Source of the DNA: Planctomycetota bacterium
Lineage (GTDB): Bacteria; Planctomycetota; UBA1135; GCA-002686595
Direction of reading: 5' to 3'
Length of the DNA stretch: 57,290 bases
Assembly (NCBI GenBank): GCA_016795205.1
Contig: JAEUHZ010000066.1
Location: 1 to 57,290 of the forward strand
Positions 17,754 to 30,048 of the stretch are shown here, one piece after another (positions within the stretch are counted from its first letter, which is position 1; each line of letters opens with the position of its first letter). The position numbers and the translations under genes were made by a program. The notes beneath the pieces were generated by a model. That model was not told the DNA's origin. It did no database searches and was given only the letters and a program-made list of their open reading frames with translations.

Positions 17754-19061
17754 TCAGCCCTTGGGATCCGGCAGCGTGTCCGGCGGGAACAGCGTGTCCA
17801 GGCCGAACAGCGTGCCGATCCCCCGCTGCAACTCGACGTAGCCCTGCTCGCCCTCGATGCACCAGCGCGGCCTGAGGAACAGCCGGAAGATCTCGGCGTC
17901 GGCGCGGCGACGCCGCGCCTGGACCTCGTCGCGCCGCGCCATCCAGTGGTCCCAGCGGCCCAGGAGGTCGTTCACCCCGATCAGGTCCGCGGCCGCGATG
18001 CGGCGCACCGGCACGTCCTCGTCGAGCTTGGCCTGGGCCTTCTCGACCATGCGCCGGAACAGGCCCGACTTGGGGTTGGTGGCGGCTTCGATGCGGAACT
18101 CCTCCTCGCGCTGGTGGAGGCCCGACATCATCCAAGTGCGCCGCGCGTGCAGCGCCAGGATCGGCGCCAGCACGGCCCGCAAGTTGGCCTCGTCGTAGTT
18201 CTTGAACGCGGCCAGGAGCGGGTTGCGCGATTGCAAGAGCCGGATCATCTCCGCCGGGAGCCGGCGGCTGGTGCTCGAGTGGTGGTGCCAGCAGACGGCG
18301 GTCGGCACGTAGCGGGTCTCGTGTCCCTGCACCCACGTGCGCCAGCCCAGGTCCACGTCCTCGTAGTAGGCGAAGAACTCGGCGTCGAAGCCGCCGACCT
18401 CGCGGTACACGGCGGCGTCCATGGCCATCGCGCCGCCGCAGGCGAACAGGGTCTTGATCGGAACGTCGAACTCCGGCCCGGGCTCGACGCCGTAGCCGCG
18501 CTGGATCCCGATCCCGTGGAAGTTCATGCCGCCGCCGGCGGAGTTCATGAGCTTGCCGTCCCAGGAGTACATCTTGGCGGTCGTGGCCGAGCACTCCCCG
18601 CGCACGATCGGCGCCACGAGCTCGCGCAGCCAGGGCCGCGCCACGCGCATGTCGTTGTTGAGGAAGACCAGGACCTCCGGCGAGCGAGCCAGTGCCGCGC
18701 CCTGGTTGCAGCCAGCCGCGAAGCCCACGTTGCGCTCGTTGACCTCCAGGCGCACCCAGGCGTGCCGCTCGCGCAGCTCCTCGACGCTGCCGTCGTCGCT
18801 GCCGTTGTCGACCAGCAGCACCTCGAGGCGGTCCTTGGGGTAGTCGAGCGCCGCCAGGCTCTCGAAGCAGCCCTGCAGGTGGTGCTTCCCGTTCAGGTTC
18901 AGGATGACGATCGAGGCGCGCGGGAGGTCGCGGTCGACGACTGGCGCGCCCGGGGTCACGACCAGCGCCGGGTCGGGCGCGTACGAGGTCCCGCCGTTGG
19001 CCGGCGCCGGCGCGCGCGCCGGCTGGCCCGCGCCGACCAGCTTCCTGAAGATGCGCCTCAC
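17754..19061 (-). CDS. GT2 family glycosyltransferase, rhamnosyltransferase-like
   Basis: This 435-residue protein has an N-terminal linker (about 1-47) and a GT-A domain starting 'ASIVILNLNGK', with 'VDNGSDDGS', 'NERNVGFAAGCNQG' and the metal-binding 'FLNNDM'. A later 'FFAYYEDVDLGWR' supplies the catalytic ED pair typical of WbbL-like rhamnosyltransferases. The last 150 residues are charged and helical and probably set acceptor binding. It should add a deoxyhexose or similar sugar to a growing glycan on the cytoplasmic side. The GTG start at 19061 overlaps the stop of the upstream fusion glycosyltransferase (GTGA, 19058-19061), so translation is coupled. Upstream open frame without homology was left out. 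Confidence 0.9.
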   Translation of the reverse strand: MRRIFRKLVGAGQPARAPAPANGGTSYAPDPALVVTPGAPVVDRDLPRASIVILNLNGKHHLQGCFESLAALDYPKDRLEVLLVDNGSDDGSVEELRERHAWVRLEVNERNVGFAAGCNQGAALARSPEVLVFLNNDMRVARPWLRELVAPIVRGECSATTAKMYSWDGKLMNSAGGGMNFHGIGIQRGYGVEPGPEFDVPIKTLFACGGAMAMDAAVYREVGGFDAEFFAYYEDVDLGWRTWVQGHETRYVPTAVCWHHHSSTSRRLPAEMIRLLQSRNPLLAAFKNYDEANLRAVLAPILALHARRTWMMSGLHQREEEFRIEAATNPKSGLFRRMVEKAQAKLDEDVPVRRIAAADLIGVNDLLGRWDHWMARRDEVQARRRRADAEIFRLFLRPRWCIEGEQGYVELQRGIGTLFGLDTLFPPDTLPDPKG

Positions 19062-21802
19062 GTGGCGCTGGCCTCGTTGGGCGGTGCGGCCCGCAGCACC
19101 CGCACGCGCCGCAGGCGCGCCTCGGTCTCGCGGCGGTCGACGCGCAAGGTCTCCAGGCGCAGCGTGCGCGCCTGCGGGGGGAGCTCGACCTCGAGCGCGT
19201 CGCACAGCTCCAGGTCCGCACCGCCCGACGAACGCGGCCCGACCTGGCCCACGCGCAGGCCGTCGACCAGCACGGCGAGCCCCAGCTCCAGACCGGGCTC
19301 GGCGCCCAGCGCGAGCTGCACGATCTCGATGCGTCGCGGGCCGCCACCGGCGCCCGCGAGGTCGAATTCCACGGCGGCGCCCGATCCGGCGCGCAAGAGC
19401 AACATGTCGGCTCCCTGGCGCTCGACCGCGCCCTCGCGGCGCGCCGCGTCGGCCCCCGCCACGTCGAGGAGCACGGCCGTCCCCGAGCCCCGCCGGGCCA
19501 GCGCCACACAGGCCAACTGGCGGTAGCGGAACTCGGTGGCGGCGGCGTCCTCCTCGATGGTCTTGACGCTGGGGAACGCGCGCGAGAGCGCGGCGGCGAG
19601 CCCCGGCTCGTCGAGGAAGCGCGCCAGCTTGCGCGCCAGGTCCTCGGCGTCGCCCGGCGCGAAGTGCAGGCCGTCGATGCCGTCGCGCACGAACTCGGCC
19701 ATGCCGCCGATCCCGGACGCGACGACGGGCGTCGCGCACAGGTGCGCCTCGTGGATCGTGATCGGCGCGTTCTCGAACCAGATCGAGGGCACGACCAGCA
19801 CGTCGATCTCGGCGTAGACCTCGGCCAGGCGCGCGTTGTCGAAGCGACCTCGGAACACGACGTTCGGGCCGGCGAGCCGGGCGAGCTCCGCGTGGTGCGG
19901 GTCGCGCTCCGGCTCGAAGCCGCCGAACACGTTCAGGACGCAAGGACGGCCTTCCAGACGCTTGAGCGCCTCGATCAGCACGCGGCCCCCCTTGTACCAG
20001 ACCAGCGAGCCGACGAAGCCGAAGCGCACGCGCCCCTGGGGGTCGGGCCGCTTCTCCAGGGCTCGCACGTGGTCCGTGCGCATGCCGTTCGCGGAGAACA
20101 CCAGCGTGTGCGGGTCGAAGCTGGCCGTCTCGACGAACTTGCGCCGCAGGAAGCGGCTGGGCGAAACGCGCAGATCCGCGGCGGCATAGGCGCGCGTCAC
20201 GTAGTCGTGGCGCTCGGTCATGTCCCGGTAGTCGGCGCGACCCGCGAGGCTGGCGGCCAGCTCCCCCACCGGGCCCAGCACCGCACCGGCGAAGCGCGCC
20301 ACCCCGATCCGGTCGAGGTGCTTCTCCTTGACGCACAGGAAGCAGCCGGCGCCCTGGTTCTCCTCGCAACGCACGCCGTCGGGCCGGATGAGCTGCACGC
20401 GGGCGCACAGCGCCCAGTAATCGTGCAGCGTCAGCAGCGCGGGCAGGCCCTCCTCGCGCGCCACGTGGACCAGTCCGGCCGACAGGTGGATCAGGTGCTG
20501 GAAGTGCACCACGTCGGGGCGCTCGGCCCGCAGCACGTCGCGGAAGGCGACCTCGGCGCGCTCGTCGCGGTAGCTGTCCGAGAGTCGCCGGTGCGCGAGC
20601 CGGTTCACGAGGCGCAGCACGCGCAGCCCCTCGAACGGCTCCTCCGTCACGCTGAAGTCCGGCGGGCCGTCCTGCGTGCCGGGGCTGCGCGCCAGCACGA
20701 CCACCTGGTGGCCGCGCGCCGCGATCGCGCGCGCCAGGTTCAGCGTGTAGACCTCGGTCCCGGCCCAGGTTTCGGGCGGGAAGCCGTGCACCACGTAGAG
20801 CACCTTGAGCCCCGCGGCGGGGAGCAGGCGCGTCCCCGGTCGCCGCGTGAGGCTGCGGCCGCCTTCGTACAGGCCCTCGAAGGCCGCCGTGCGCAGGCGC
20901 GCGGCCTCGACCAGCGCGGCCCCGAGCCGCGCGTCGTCCAGCCCCTCGGCGAGGAGCGCCGCCGCATCGTCCTCGAGCACGCGCTTCTCCAGGATGCGCG
21001 CGTCGTCCTTGCTGGCGACGCACACGCGATCCAGCCACTCGGCGTTGAAGCGCCCGTCGATCTTGGCGCGCTCGTGGGTCTCCTCGGGGCCGTAGTCGTG
21101 GCTGTGCTCGACCGTGGCCTCGTCGTCGTAGACCACCGTGAAGCCGGCCTCCAGGACCGCGCGCGCGAGCAGCACGTCCTCGCCGAACCAGGTGCGCGGG
21201 AACGGATGCCGCTCCCACAGCTCGCGGCGCAGCGCGCTGGCCACGTCGTTGAAGTTGTAGAGCACGCGCCGCTCGTGCGCGCTCATCCGCGCGTAGGTCG
21301 CGGCGTCCGGCAGCCGCACCTCGCGCCGGCCGGCCTGGTAGCCGGGGTCGTTCGCGCTGAAGATCTTGGTCAAGAGCCGGGCGTCGGGGCGTGGCACGTT
21401 GCGGCAGTAGGCGGCCCCCACGCGCGCATCGGCGAAGTTCGCCGCGAGCCGCGCCAGCCACTCTGGAGAGGTCGGGATGGCGTCCTGCGTGAGGTACACG
21501 AGCAGGTCCCCCGAGCTGCGCGCCGCCAGCAGGTTGCGGGTGTCGCCGTGGTCGAACTCGACCTGGTCGATGCGCTCCAAGGCGAACGGCACGGGGAAGC
21601 GCTGCGCCCAGCTCGAGAGCAGCTCGAAGGTGCCGTCGGTGGAGCCCGAGTCGATGGCCCGGAAGTCCCAGGGCAGCGCGGTGCGCTGGGTCGCGAGGGC
21701 CGCGAGCACGCGGTCCAGGAACTCGATCCCCTGCCACGTGGGCATGAGGACGGAGATCGAGCGGAGGGGACGCATCGGGTCGGGGCGCGGACGGCGGACC
21801 AT
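19058..21802 (-). CDS. Bifunctional glycosyltransferase: GT2 domain fused to GT4 domain, with C-terminal beta-rich domain
   Basis: This 914-residue protein has three parts. Residues 15-300 are a GT2 (GT-A) transferase: 'SVLMPTWQG', 'IDSGSTDGT', 'DHGDTRN', 'YLTQDAIP', 'NFNDVASALRR' and 'FGEDVLLAR'. Residues about 332-735 are a GT4 (GT-B) transferase starting 'LKVLYVVHGFPP' and carrying the EX7E motif inside 'FENAPITIHEA'. The last 170 residues are predicted beta-rich, with no motif I recognise. One chain probably adds two sugars in sequence to the same lipid-linked acceptor. Four cysteines cluster in 'CARVQ..' to 'GCFLCVKEK', as in some GT4 proteins with a small zinc-like insert. Start: ATG at 21802, or ATG at 21775 just before the first strand. 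It overlaps the next gene by 4 nt. Confidence 0.88.
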   Translation of the reverse strand: MVRRPRPDPMRPLRSISVLMPTWQGIEFLDRVLAALATQRTALPWDFRAIDSGSTDGTFELLSSWAQRFPVPFALERIDQVEFDHGDTRNLLAARSSGDLLVYLTQDAIPTSPEWLARLAANFADARVGAAYCRNVPRPDARLLTKIFSANDPGYQAGRREVRLPDAATYARMSAHERRVLYNFNDVASALRRELWERHPFPRTWFGEDVLLARAVLEAGFTVVYDDEATVEHSHDYGPEETHERAKIDGRFNAEWLDRVCVASKDDARILEKRVLEDDAAALLAEGLDDARLGAALVEAARLRTAAFEGLYEGGRSLTRRPGTRLLPAAGLKVLYVVHGFPPETWAGTEVYTLNLARAIAARGHQVVVLARSPGTQDGPPDFSVTEEPFEGLRVLRLVNRLAHRRLSDSYRDERAEVAFRDVLRAERPDVVHFQHLIHLSAGLVHVAREEGLPALLTLHDYWALCARVQLIRPDGVRCEENQGAGCFLCVKEKHLDRIGVARFAGAVLGPVGELAASLAGRADYRDMTERHDYVTRAYAAADLRVSPSRFLRRKFVETASFDPHTLVFSANGMRTDHVRALEKRPDPQGRVRFGFVGSLVWYKGGRVLIEALKRLEGRPCVLNVFGGFEPERDPHHAELARLAGPNVVFRGRFDNARLAEVYAEIDVLVVPSIWFENAPITIHEAHLCATPVVASGIGGMAEFVRDGIDGLHFAPGDAEDLARKLARFLDEPGLAAALSRAFPSVKTIEEDAAATEFRYRQLACVALARRGSGTAVLLDVAGADAARREGAVERQGADMLLLRAGSGAAVEFDLAGAGGGPRRIEIVQLALGAEPGLELGLAVLVDGLRVGQVGPRSSGGADLELCDALEVELPPQARTLRLETLRVDRRETEARLRRVRVLRAAPPNEASAT

Positions 21803-21856
21803 TGGAGCGGGCCGGAGGTCCGCTCGCCAGGGGCCGCGCGCGGGGATCCCGACGCT

Positions 21857-22723
21857 TCAGCCGGGCTGGCGGGCCACCGGACCGCGGCTCCCGGCGCGCT
21901 GGCCCCGGACCTGCGCCGCGCGCAGCAGCACGGCGCGCGGCAGGTGCGACCAGCCGCCGTGACGCGCCACGTAAGCGAGGTCGGCGCGCAGCTCGTGCGC
22001 GATGCCCTTCAGGACCGACAGCGCGCTCGGGCGCACGACACGCCCCAGCTCCTCGCGCTGGAACGCGGCGTCGACCCGGTAGCGCTCGAAGGCCTGACGC
22101 GGCGTGTAGCGATGCGCGTGGAGCACGACCGCGCGCGGCTCGAAGCGCACGCGGTACCCGGCGGCCAGCGCGGCCCGGGCCCAGGCGAGATCCTCGCCGA
22201 AGGCGACGTCGGGGAAGGGCAGCGCGAGGAGCACGTCGCGGCGGATCGCGCTGGCCACGTCGTTGAAGCGCACCTCGCGCGCGCCCGGCTCTCCGGTCCA
22301 GGCCACGTCGGCGGCGTCGGGATGATCCAGCGCCGTGCGCGCCGTGAGCGGGTCGTCGTCCGGGCGTGGCAGGAGGCGCGCGAACGCGCCCGCCGTGCGC
22401 GGATCGTCCAGCGCGCCGACCAGCGTCGCGAGCGTGTGCGGATCGCGCGGCTCGGCGTCCTGGGTCAGGAACACCACGATCTCGCCCTCGGCCAGGCGCG
22501 CCAGCGCGTTGCGCGTCCGCCCATGGCCGAACTCCGCGGCAGGGATCGTCACCACGCGCGCACCGGCCCGCGCCAGCAGCGCGGGCGTGCCGTCCGAGGA
22601 GCTCGAATCGACGACGACCAGCTCGCTCTCCCCCGCGAGCTGCTGACGCGCCAGGGCCGCGCAGAGCCGCGGCAGGTCGCGCTTGGCGTTCTTGGTCGGG
22701 ATGCAGATCGAGACGCGCGGCAT
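21857..22723 (-). CDS. GT2 family glycosyltransferase, paralogue of the fusion protein's N-terminal domain
   Basis: This 288-residue GT-A protein begins 'PRVSICIPTKN' and carries 'VDSSSSDGT', 'FGHGRTRN', 'FLTQDAEP', 'FNDVASAIRRDVL' and 'FGEDLAWARA'. The same series of motifs with the same spacing occurs in residues 15-230 of the adjacent fusion glycosyltransferase, so the two are paralogues. The 'F/HGDTRN' and 'TQDA' motifs are those of rhamnosyltransferase-like GT2 enzymes. It is the first gene of the four-gene glycan cluster. I chose ATG at 22723; ATG at 22747 would add eight residues and sits in a TATGCT sequence that looks more like a -10 element than a start. The gap to the fusion gene is 54 nt. 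Confidence 0.88.
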   Translation of the reverse strand: MPRVSICIPTKNAKRDLPRLCAALARQQLAGESELVVVDSSSSDGTPALLARAGARVVTIPAAEFGHGRTRNALARLAEGEIVVFLTQDAEPRDPHTLATLVGALDDPRTAGAFARLLPRPDDDPLTARTALDHPDAADVAWTGEPGAREVRFNDVASAIRRDVLLALPFPDVAFGEDLAWARAALAAGYRVRFEPRAVVLHAHRYTPRQAFERYRVDAAFQREELGRVVRPSALSVLKGIAHELRADLAYVARHGGWSHLPRAVLLRAAQVRGQRAGSRGPVARQPG

Positions 22724-22774
22724 GCGGCGGGCGGGCGGGCGGAGCATAGCGGCCGGGCGGCAAGGCCGGGACAC

Positions 22775-22809
22775 CCCGCTCCGCGCGGGCGGGAGCGGGC
22801 GCCCGCTCC
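22775..22809 (-). terminator. Alternative GC hairpins between spoVR and the glycan cluster
   Basis: CCCGCTCC (22775-22782) can pair with GGAGCGGG (22792-22799), and the same right-hand arm forms a perfect 18-base palindrome with the next copy (22792-22809). Three alternating arms allow two exclusive hairpins. The site lies 80-115 nt after the spoVR stop and just ahead of the glycosyltransferase operon. It may act as a terminator, though no T-run follows. Confidence 0.4.
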
Positions 22810-22889
22810 GCCGCGGGCTGGACGGCCAGCCGGCGCGCACCTGGCTCCCTCCCGGGGATGGGGCGGGGCCGGGGCTCGCCGGCGCGGGC

Positions 22890-24253
<1,364 letters not shown>

Positions 24254-24254
<1 letters not shown>

Positions 24255-25360
24255 CAGCGTCCCTTCCCCAGGAACTCGCGGATCGCGTCGGCGATGCCTT
24301 CGCGGTCGTTGACGCCGACGGTGACCAGCTTCTCCTCGCCCGCCAGCGCCGTGTCGAGGTCCTTCTTGAACTGGCCCGAGCCGTAGGCGCTCTTGACCTG
24401 TCCGTAGCAGAACTGGTTCACGCGCGGGAGCAGCTCGTCCTTGAGCAGCGCGACGCAGCGCTCCGTGTCACGTGCGGACCAGTTGTCGCCGTCGGAGTAG
24501 TGGAACGGGTACAGGTTCCAGTCCTCCGGACGGTAGCGGTCGCGCACCAGCTCGAGGAGCAGCTCGTAGGCCGAGCTGATCTTCGTGCCGCCCGACTCCC
24601 GCAGGCTGAAGAAGCTCTGCTGGTCGACGATCTTCGCCACGGCGTCGTGGACGATGTAGACGACCTCCAGGTTCTGGTACTGGCTGCGCAGCCAGGTGTC
24701 GATCCAGAAGGCCTTGATGCGCACCACGTCCTTCTGCTCACGGCCCATCGACCCCGACACGTCCATGACGTGGAAGATGACCGCCGAGGAGTCCGGCTTG
24801 GGCGCGCGCTTCTTCCAGCGGAAGCGCTCGTCCTCGGCCAGCGGCACGACCTCGGGGGCGGCGTGGTCGAAGGAACCCTCCGCGATCGTGCGGCGCAGCG
24901 CGTTCTTGAACGTGCGACGGAAGTGGCGCAGCGACTTGGGCCCCGTGTCGCGCACGCCCGAGTAGCGCCCGCCGTCGGCCACCAGGGCCTGGTCCCCGCG
25001 CGGCTCGATGCGCGGCAGCTCCAGCTCCTCGCCCAGCATGCGGGCCAGCTCCTCGAGTTCGACGTCGACCTCCAGGACGTGCTGGCCGGGCTCCTCGCCG
25101 GCGCCGCCGGCGCCCTCGCCGTCCTTGGGCTCGCCGTCGACCGGCGTGCCCTTCTCGCCCGGGCCCTGCCCCACGCCGGACTTCCCGTTCTCGCCGAAGT
25201 GGAAGCGCGGCAGCTCGATCTGCGGGATCGGGATCGTCACGGCGTGCTCGCCGCGCCGCCCCAGCAGCTCGCTCGTCGACAGGTACTTCTTGAGGTCGGC
25301 CCGCAGGCGGCCGCGCACGATCTCGCGGAAGCGCGCGCGATCCCGTTCGATGCGGTGCAT
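24254..25360 (-). CDS. yhbH: YhbH/YeaH family protein (DUF444)
   Basis: This 368-residue protein belongs to DUF444, with a von Willebrand factor A-like fold. The MIDAS-like 'FHVMDVSGSMG' and later 'GGTKISSAYELLLELV' and 'HYSDGDNW' motifs are clear. The N-terminal third has basic RNA- or protein-binding-like character, then a Gly/Glu-rich linker (about 75-105). It always travels with the PrkA kinase, as here, and is thought to be its partner or substrate in stress physiology. It begins with ATG at 25358-25360, 10 nt after prkA ends, and its stop shares one base with the spoVR start. The three genes form one operon read on the minus strand. Confidence 0.92.
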
Positions 25361-25370
25361 GCGCGGATCC

Positions 25371-27410
<2,040 letters not shown>

Positions 27411-27630
27411 GGACGGCCGCTCCAGACGGACGGTGGCGAGTGCGGCGCGACCCTGGCAGCGGGCAGCGCGGCGGGGATGTCGGACCACGAGCCTTTCGGC
27501 CGGGGTCCGAGAGGACTGGAGCCGCGGCGTCGGTCGCCGCGCGTTCCCGAACTCCAGCGGGCACGTAAGCCCGGGGGAAGCGCTTTCCCAGGCAGGACCC
27601 CACGCGCCGCGCGCGACGCGCCGGCTCTGC

Positions 27631-27636
27631 TACCCT
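27631..27636 (+). promoter_or_regulatory. Candidate -10 element of the glutaminyl-cyclase-like gene
   Basis: TACCCT lies 7 nt before the ATG at 27644 with no Shine-Dalgarno sequence. An imperfect inverted repeat, GGGAA-gcgct-TTCCC (27575-27589), sits about 45 nt further upstream and could be an operator. Confidence 0.35.
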
Positions 27637-27643
27637 CGCGCCC

Positions 27644-28570
27644 ATGCGCCCGGCCCGTGTGTTGCTCCCGCTCTTGCTCCTGTCCCTGGCCTCGGCCGGC
27701 TGTCCGGAGGGGGGCACGAGCGCCCCGGCCGCGGTCGCGATCGACGCCGAGCGCGCCTGGAGGGGCCTGCTCCACCAGGTCGAGATCGGTCCGCGGCCGT
27801 CGGGGACGCCCGAAAACGAGCGCTGCCGCTCCTGGATCGAGGCCGAGTTGCGCGGCATCGGGCTGGAGCCCGTGCGCGAGACCTTCCGGGCCCAGACCCC
27901 GGCCGGCGAGATCGAGTTCGCCAATGTGTGGGCCGAGCTGCCCGGGACCTCGCCGCGCGGTGGCTGGATCTTCGTGGGCTCGCACTTCGACACGAAGCGC
28001 ATGCCGTTCCGCTTCGTGGGCGCCAACGACGGCGCATCGAGCACGGCCGTCCTGATCGAGCTCGCACGCGTCCTGGCGCGCGGCCCCAAGCCCGCGCTGG
28101 GCTACCGCTTCGTCTTCTTCGACGGCGAGGAGGCCGTGCGGCAGGAGTGGCTCGGAGAGGACAACACCTATGGCTCGCGCCAGCACGTGAAGGGCCTGGT
28201 CGCAAGCGGCGCGATCGAGCGCGTGCGCGCCTTCGTGCTGCTCGACCTGGTGGGCGACAAGGACCTCAAGCTCACGAACGACACGCTCTCGGACCGCAAG
28301 TTCCAGGAGGTCTTCGCCAAGGCCGCGCGCGACCTCGGCTTGGGCCGCCACGTCGGCGGCAAGTCGATGGAGGTGCGCGACGATCACGTGCCGTTCCTCA
28401 TGGCGCGCGTGCGCTCGATCAACTTGATCGACTTCGACTACGGGCCGCACAACGCGTACTGGCACTCGGCGCAGGACGTGCCCGAGAACTGCTCGCAGGC
28501 CAGCCTGGACGCGATCGGCAGGATCACGCTGCGCGGGCTGGCCGAGCTCCAGGTCCTTCTGGGCTCCTGA
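27644..28570 (+). CDS. M28-fold lipoprotein, glutaminyl-peptide cyclotransferase-like
   Basis: This 308-residue lipoprotein (Cys20 in 'SLASAGC') has the single-zinc M28 fold of animal-type glutaminyl cyclases. The key residues are visible: His114-Asp116 in 'GSHFDTK', the zinc aspartate Asp129 in 'GANDGAS', Glu162/163 in 'FFDGEEA', Asp201 in 'LLDLVGD' and the zinc histidine His274 in 'AYWHSAQD'. A 'DDHVPF' loop (246-251) is also typical. It should either cyclise N-terminal glutamine to pyroglutamate on exported proteins or act as an aminopeptidase; the 'DDHVPF' and 'YWHS' loops favour the cyclase branch. It is monocistronic, divergent from prkA and convergent with the M14-like pair. Confidence 0.88.
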   Translation: MRPARVLLPLLLLSLASAGCPEGGTSAPAAVAIDAERAWRGLLHQVEIGPRPSGTPENERCRSWIEAELRGIGLEPVRETFRAQTPAGEIEFANVWAELPGTSPRGGWIFVGSHFDTKRMPFRFVGANDGASSTAVLIELARVLARGPKPALGYRFVFFDGEEAVRQEWLGEDNTYGSRQHVKGLVASGAIERVRAFVLLDLVGDKDLKLTNDTLSDRKFQEVFAKAARDLGLGRHVGGKSMEVRDDHVPFLMARVRSINLIDFDYGPHNAYWHSAQDVPENCSQASLDAIGRITLRGLAELQVLLGS

Positions 28571-28626
28571 GCGGGGCGCGCGTGCACTGGTGGCCGGCCC
28601 GGCCGCCCGCGCCGCGCTGCGGGGAC

Positions 28627-30048
28627 TCAGCCCGACAGGCCCACGTCGGCCTCGACCACCGCGCCCCGCAGGCTGCGGAACGCGAGCCGCAGCACGCCGC
28701 CCGCCTCGCCCTCGACGAGCAGGTGGAGCCGCACGCTCTCCGCGCCCGCGAGGTGCCCGACGCGCCACGTCGGACCGCGCGGCACGTCGAGGTTCGTCGT
28801 GGGCTCGCCCTCGCGCCCCAGGCCGATGCGCAGCACGCGCGCGCCCTGCGCGTCGAGCCAGACGGAGGCCGGCGCCTTGCCGCGCTCCTCGGGGCTGGCC
28901 GTCGGCAGGAGCCCCGCGACGGACAGGTCGACCTCGACGAGCCACAGCTTCTCGCGCAGGCGCTCCGTGCGCGGGCTGCGCAGCGCGAGGCGCGGCAGCT
29001 CGCCGAGCAGCGCCTCGATCGCGCCCGGCAGGGACTCGAAGCCACGCGGGGCGGACTCCGGCCCGGGCGCCGGCGCGCTCCAGGGGTCGAGCACCAGGAC
29101 GCACGCTCCCGTGCGGGCCCGCGCGAAGGCCGGCAGGCTGCCGGGCGCGGCCGCGGCGGCGTCGCGCGCGCGCACGAGCTGCGTGAGCTCGAGCCCGGCC
29201 CGCGCCGCGACGCGCGCGAGCACCGGGTCGGCCGCGTTCGAGGGCGAGTCCGTGCCGGCGGACCAGAGGCCCGCGGGCGCGCGCGCGAGCAGCGCCAAGG
29301 CGCCGACGTTCGTGCGCTGCGCGACGACCCGCGCCAGCTCGCGCGTCTCGGGCTCCGAGCACGGGTACGGACCCTGCGGGCACTCGATCGCGTCGGAGGG
29401 CTGCCAACCCGCCGGAAAATTGCGCTCGAGCCGGCAGGTGCGCTCCAGCGTGCCGCCCGGCGCGAACACGCCATCCGGATCCGGCGCGGGCACGGCGTAC
29501 AGCGTCACGGACGCCAGGAGCTCTGCGACGCGCGCCTCGCCCTCGGCGCGCTCGAGCAGCCGGCGCACCGCGAACAGCGCGGCCTCGGGGCCAGCGGGCC
29601 GGTCCGCGGCGTGCGCCGCGAGATCGGTGACGAACAGCGCCGCGGGACGCCGCCCGGGGTCTCCGGCGCGATCGCCGAGCGTGAGCAGCGCGATGCGGCG
29701 ACCGCCGCGGCTGTGGCCGAGCTCCGACACGGACAGGCGGCTCGCGTGGCTGTCGGCGAGGCGCGCGAGCTCCTGCTCGAACTCGGCCTCGGTCCAGGCG
29801 CGCGCGTAGTCCGCGGGCGCCGGCGAGGGCGAGGCCGCCGCGGGCGGCGTCTCGTCCAGGGTCGGCACCGGATCCTGCGTCGGCGGCGGCTCCTCGACCG
29901 GGGCTGGCCGCTCGTCCGGACCCGGCTCCGGAGTGGGCACCGGGGTCGGCGCCGGTGCGGGGACGGGCACGGGCAGGGGATCTTGGCCCCGCGCCGCAGC
30001 GGAGAGGAACGCCAGGCAGCACGCGAGGCAGAGCCGCGGCAGCGTCAT
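28627..30048 (-). CDS. M14-like exported protein, probably inactive, second of a pair
   Basis: This 473-residue protein has a signal peptide, a long Pro-rich linker (about 24-79) and a region that follows the zinc carboxypeptidase (M14) order. 'YAVPAPDPDGV' corresponds to the NPDG strand, 'ERNFPAGW' (208-215) to the substrate-binding NRNFP loop, and 'CSEPETRELA' to the SEPET helix. The first zinc motif HxxE appears only as H146-A-A-D149, and where the second zinc histidine should be there is 'LLARAP' (253-258). The catalytic glutamate region is not recognisable. It may be a binding protein derived from a peptidase. Start: ATG at 30048, which overlaps the stop of the upstream paralogue (ATGA, 30045-30048); an upstream open stretch was not used. 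Confidence 0.75.
   Translation of the reverse strand: MTLPRLCLACCLAFLSAAARGQDPLPVPVPAPAPTPVPTPEPGPDERPAPVEEPPPTQDPVPTLDETPPAAASPSPAPADYARAWTEAEFEQELARLADSHASRLSVSELGHSRGGRRIALLTLGDRAGDPGRRPAALFVTDLAAHAADRPAGPEAALFAVRRLLERAEGEARVAELLASVTLYAVPAPDPDGVFAPGGTLERTCRLERNFPAGWQPSDAIECPQGPYPCSEPETRELARVVAQRTNVGALALLARAPAGLWSAGTDSPSNAADPVLARVAARAGLELTQLVRARDAAAAAPGSLPAFARARTGACVLVLDPWSAPAPGPESAPRGFESLPGAIEALLGELPRLALRSPRTERLREKLWLVEVDLSVAGLLPTASPEERGKAPASVWLDAQGARVLRIGLGREGEPTTNLDVPRGPTWRVGHLAGAESVRLHLLVEGEAGGVLRLAFRSLRGAVVEADVGLSG

Noticed and set aside
19058..21802. Possible frameshifted merger of two glycosyltransferase genes
   Set aside because: Both domains are complete and in one uninterrupted frame with a sensible linker (about 230-330), so a true fusion is more likely than an error.
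17754..22763. A single 1669-codon minus-strand frame joining several glycosyltransferases
   Set aside because: Only its last 435 codons have homology and a coupled GTG start at 19061. The upstream part is the wrong frame of the GT2-GT4 fusion, which has its own clear reading frame.
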